A stretch of DNA of 13,532 nucleotides from Bacteroidales bacterium UBA1204. Its GTDB lineage: Bacteria; Bacteroidota; Bacteroidia; Bacteroidales; F082. Positions 13,489-13,532 of this stretch are shown here, in pieces. Under the pieces are notes generated by a model that worked only from the letters and a program-made list of their open reading frames with translations, made no database searches and was not told the origin of the DNA. The first letter of the stretch is position 1; each line of letters starts with the position of its first letter. Where the stretch lies: assembly GCA_002310075.1 (NCBI GenBank), contig DBXU01000155.1, forward strand, positions 1,602-15,133, given 5' to 3'. A program made the position numbers and the translations under genes.

Positions 13489-13507
13489 GTTTCCGCCGCC
13501 CCTGCGT

Positions 13508-13531
13508 GATGAGTAAACTCATCTGTAAAGC
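13508..13531. repeat. Palindrome and third copy of the TCTGTAAAGC element at the right edge
   Basis: GATGAGT-AA-ACTCATC (13508-13523) is a perfect 7-bp inverted repeat. It overlaps CTCATCTGTAAAGC (13518-13531), the exact reverse complement of 13375-13388; its 3' eleven bases also repeat those of 13321-13331. It could be an operator or an RNA stem; the flank is cut by the window edge. Confidence 0.45.
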
Positions 13532-13532
13532 G

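Noticed and set aside
13489..13532. Open frames at the right edge as the end of an upstream gene
   Set aside because: Two frames stay open over this short distance but pass through a terminator, and no residue pattern supports either.

Overview
This window looks like part of a tailed bacteriophage or prophage of a Bacteroidales host (Bacteroides/Prevotella type). The grounds are a tape-measure-like gene, a very long fibre-like gene carrying a diversity-generating retroelement (DGR), and promoters of the Bacteroidetes -33/-7 type (TAnnTTTG). Every convincing protein gene is on the minus strand, so transcription runs from high to low coordinates. No integrase, attachment site, tRNA or CRISPR array was seen.

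Layout in the direction of transcription. (1) 13460-13488: terminator of an operon lying off the right edge. Then a hairpin leader, a 110-aa gene and a 51-aa gene, closed by a strong terminator (12780-12811). (2) A Bacteroidetes promoter (12746-12775) starts a tail operon: a 116-aa protein, a 107-aa acidic protein, and a 2123-aa modular fibre/adhesin whose last ~40 residues are the variable region (VR) of a DGR. (3) 5243-5662: the DGR template repeat (TR, 5470-5580) with its own -7 promoter box and a hairpin-rich 3' spacer. It is followed by the DGR reverse transcriptase (447 aa) and a translationally coupled 171-aa phage protein. TR and VR align over 111 bases without gaps. All 12 mismatches fall at template adenines (coding strand), which is diagnostic of adenine-specific mutagenic retrohoming.

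(4) 2612-3383 has no clear protein gene. On the plus strand, 2959-3380 folds into a tandem series of strong hairpins behind a TAnnTTTG box and is proposed here as an undescribed structured RNA. On the minus strand, 2612-2811 is a promoter plus a long leader with mutually exclusive hairpins and a terminator-like stem-loop. (5) That leader feeds a block of six small genes (77, 92, 105, 103, 100 and 143 aa) joined by five consecutive ATGA overlaps. Genes two to six each have a near-perfect AAGGAGG site. A 47-aa membrane peptide follows. (6) A terminator-like hairpin then abuts the start codon of the tape-measure-like gene, which runs off the left edge.

Taken together: the DGR RNA and reverse transcriptase rewrite the C-type-lectin-like tip of the fibre, presumably changing host receptor recognition. 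Neighbouring tail genes build the apparatus. The small-ORF block is of unknown function and uses Shine-Dalgarno signals that are unusual for Bacteroidetes.
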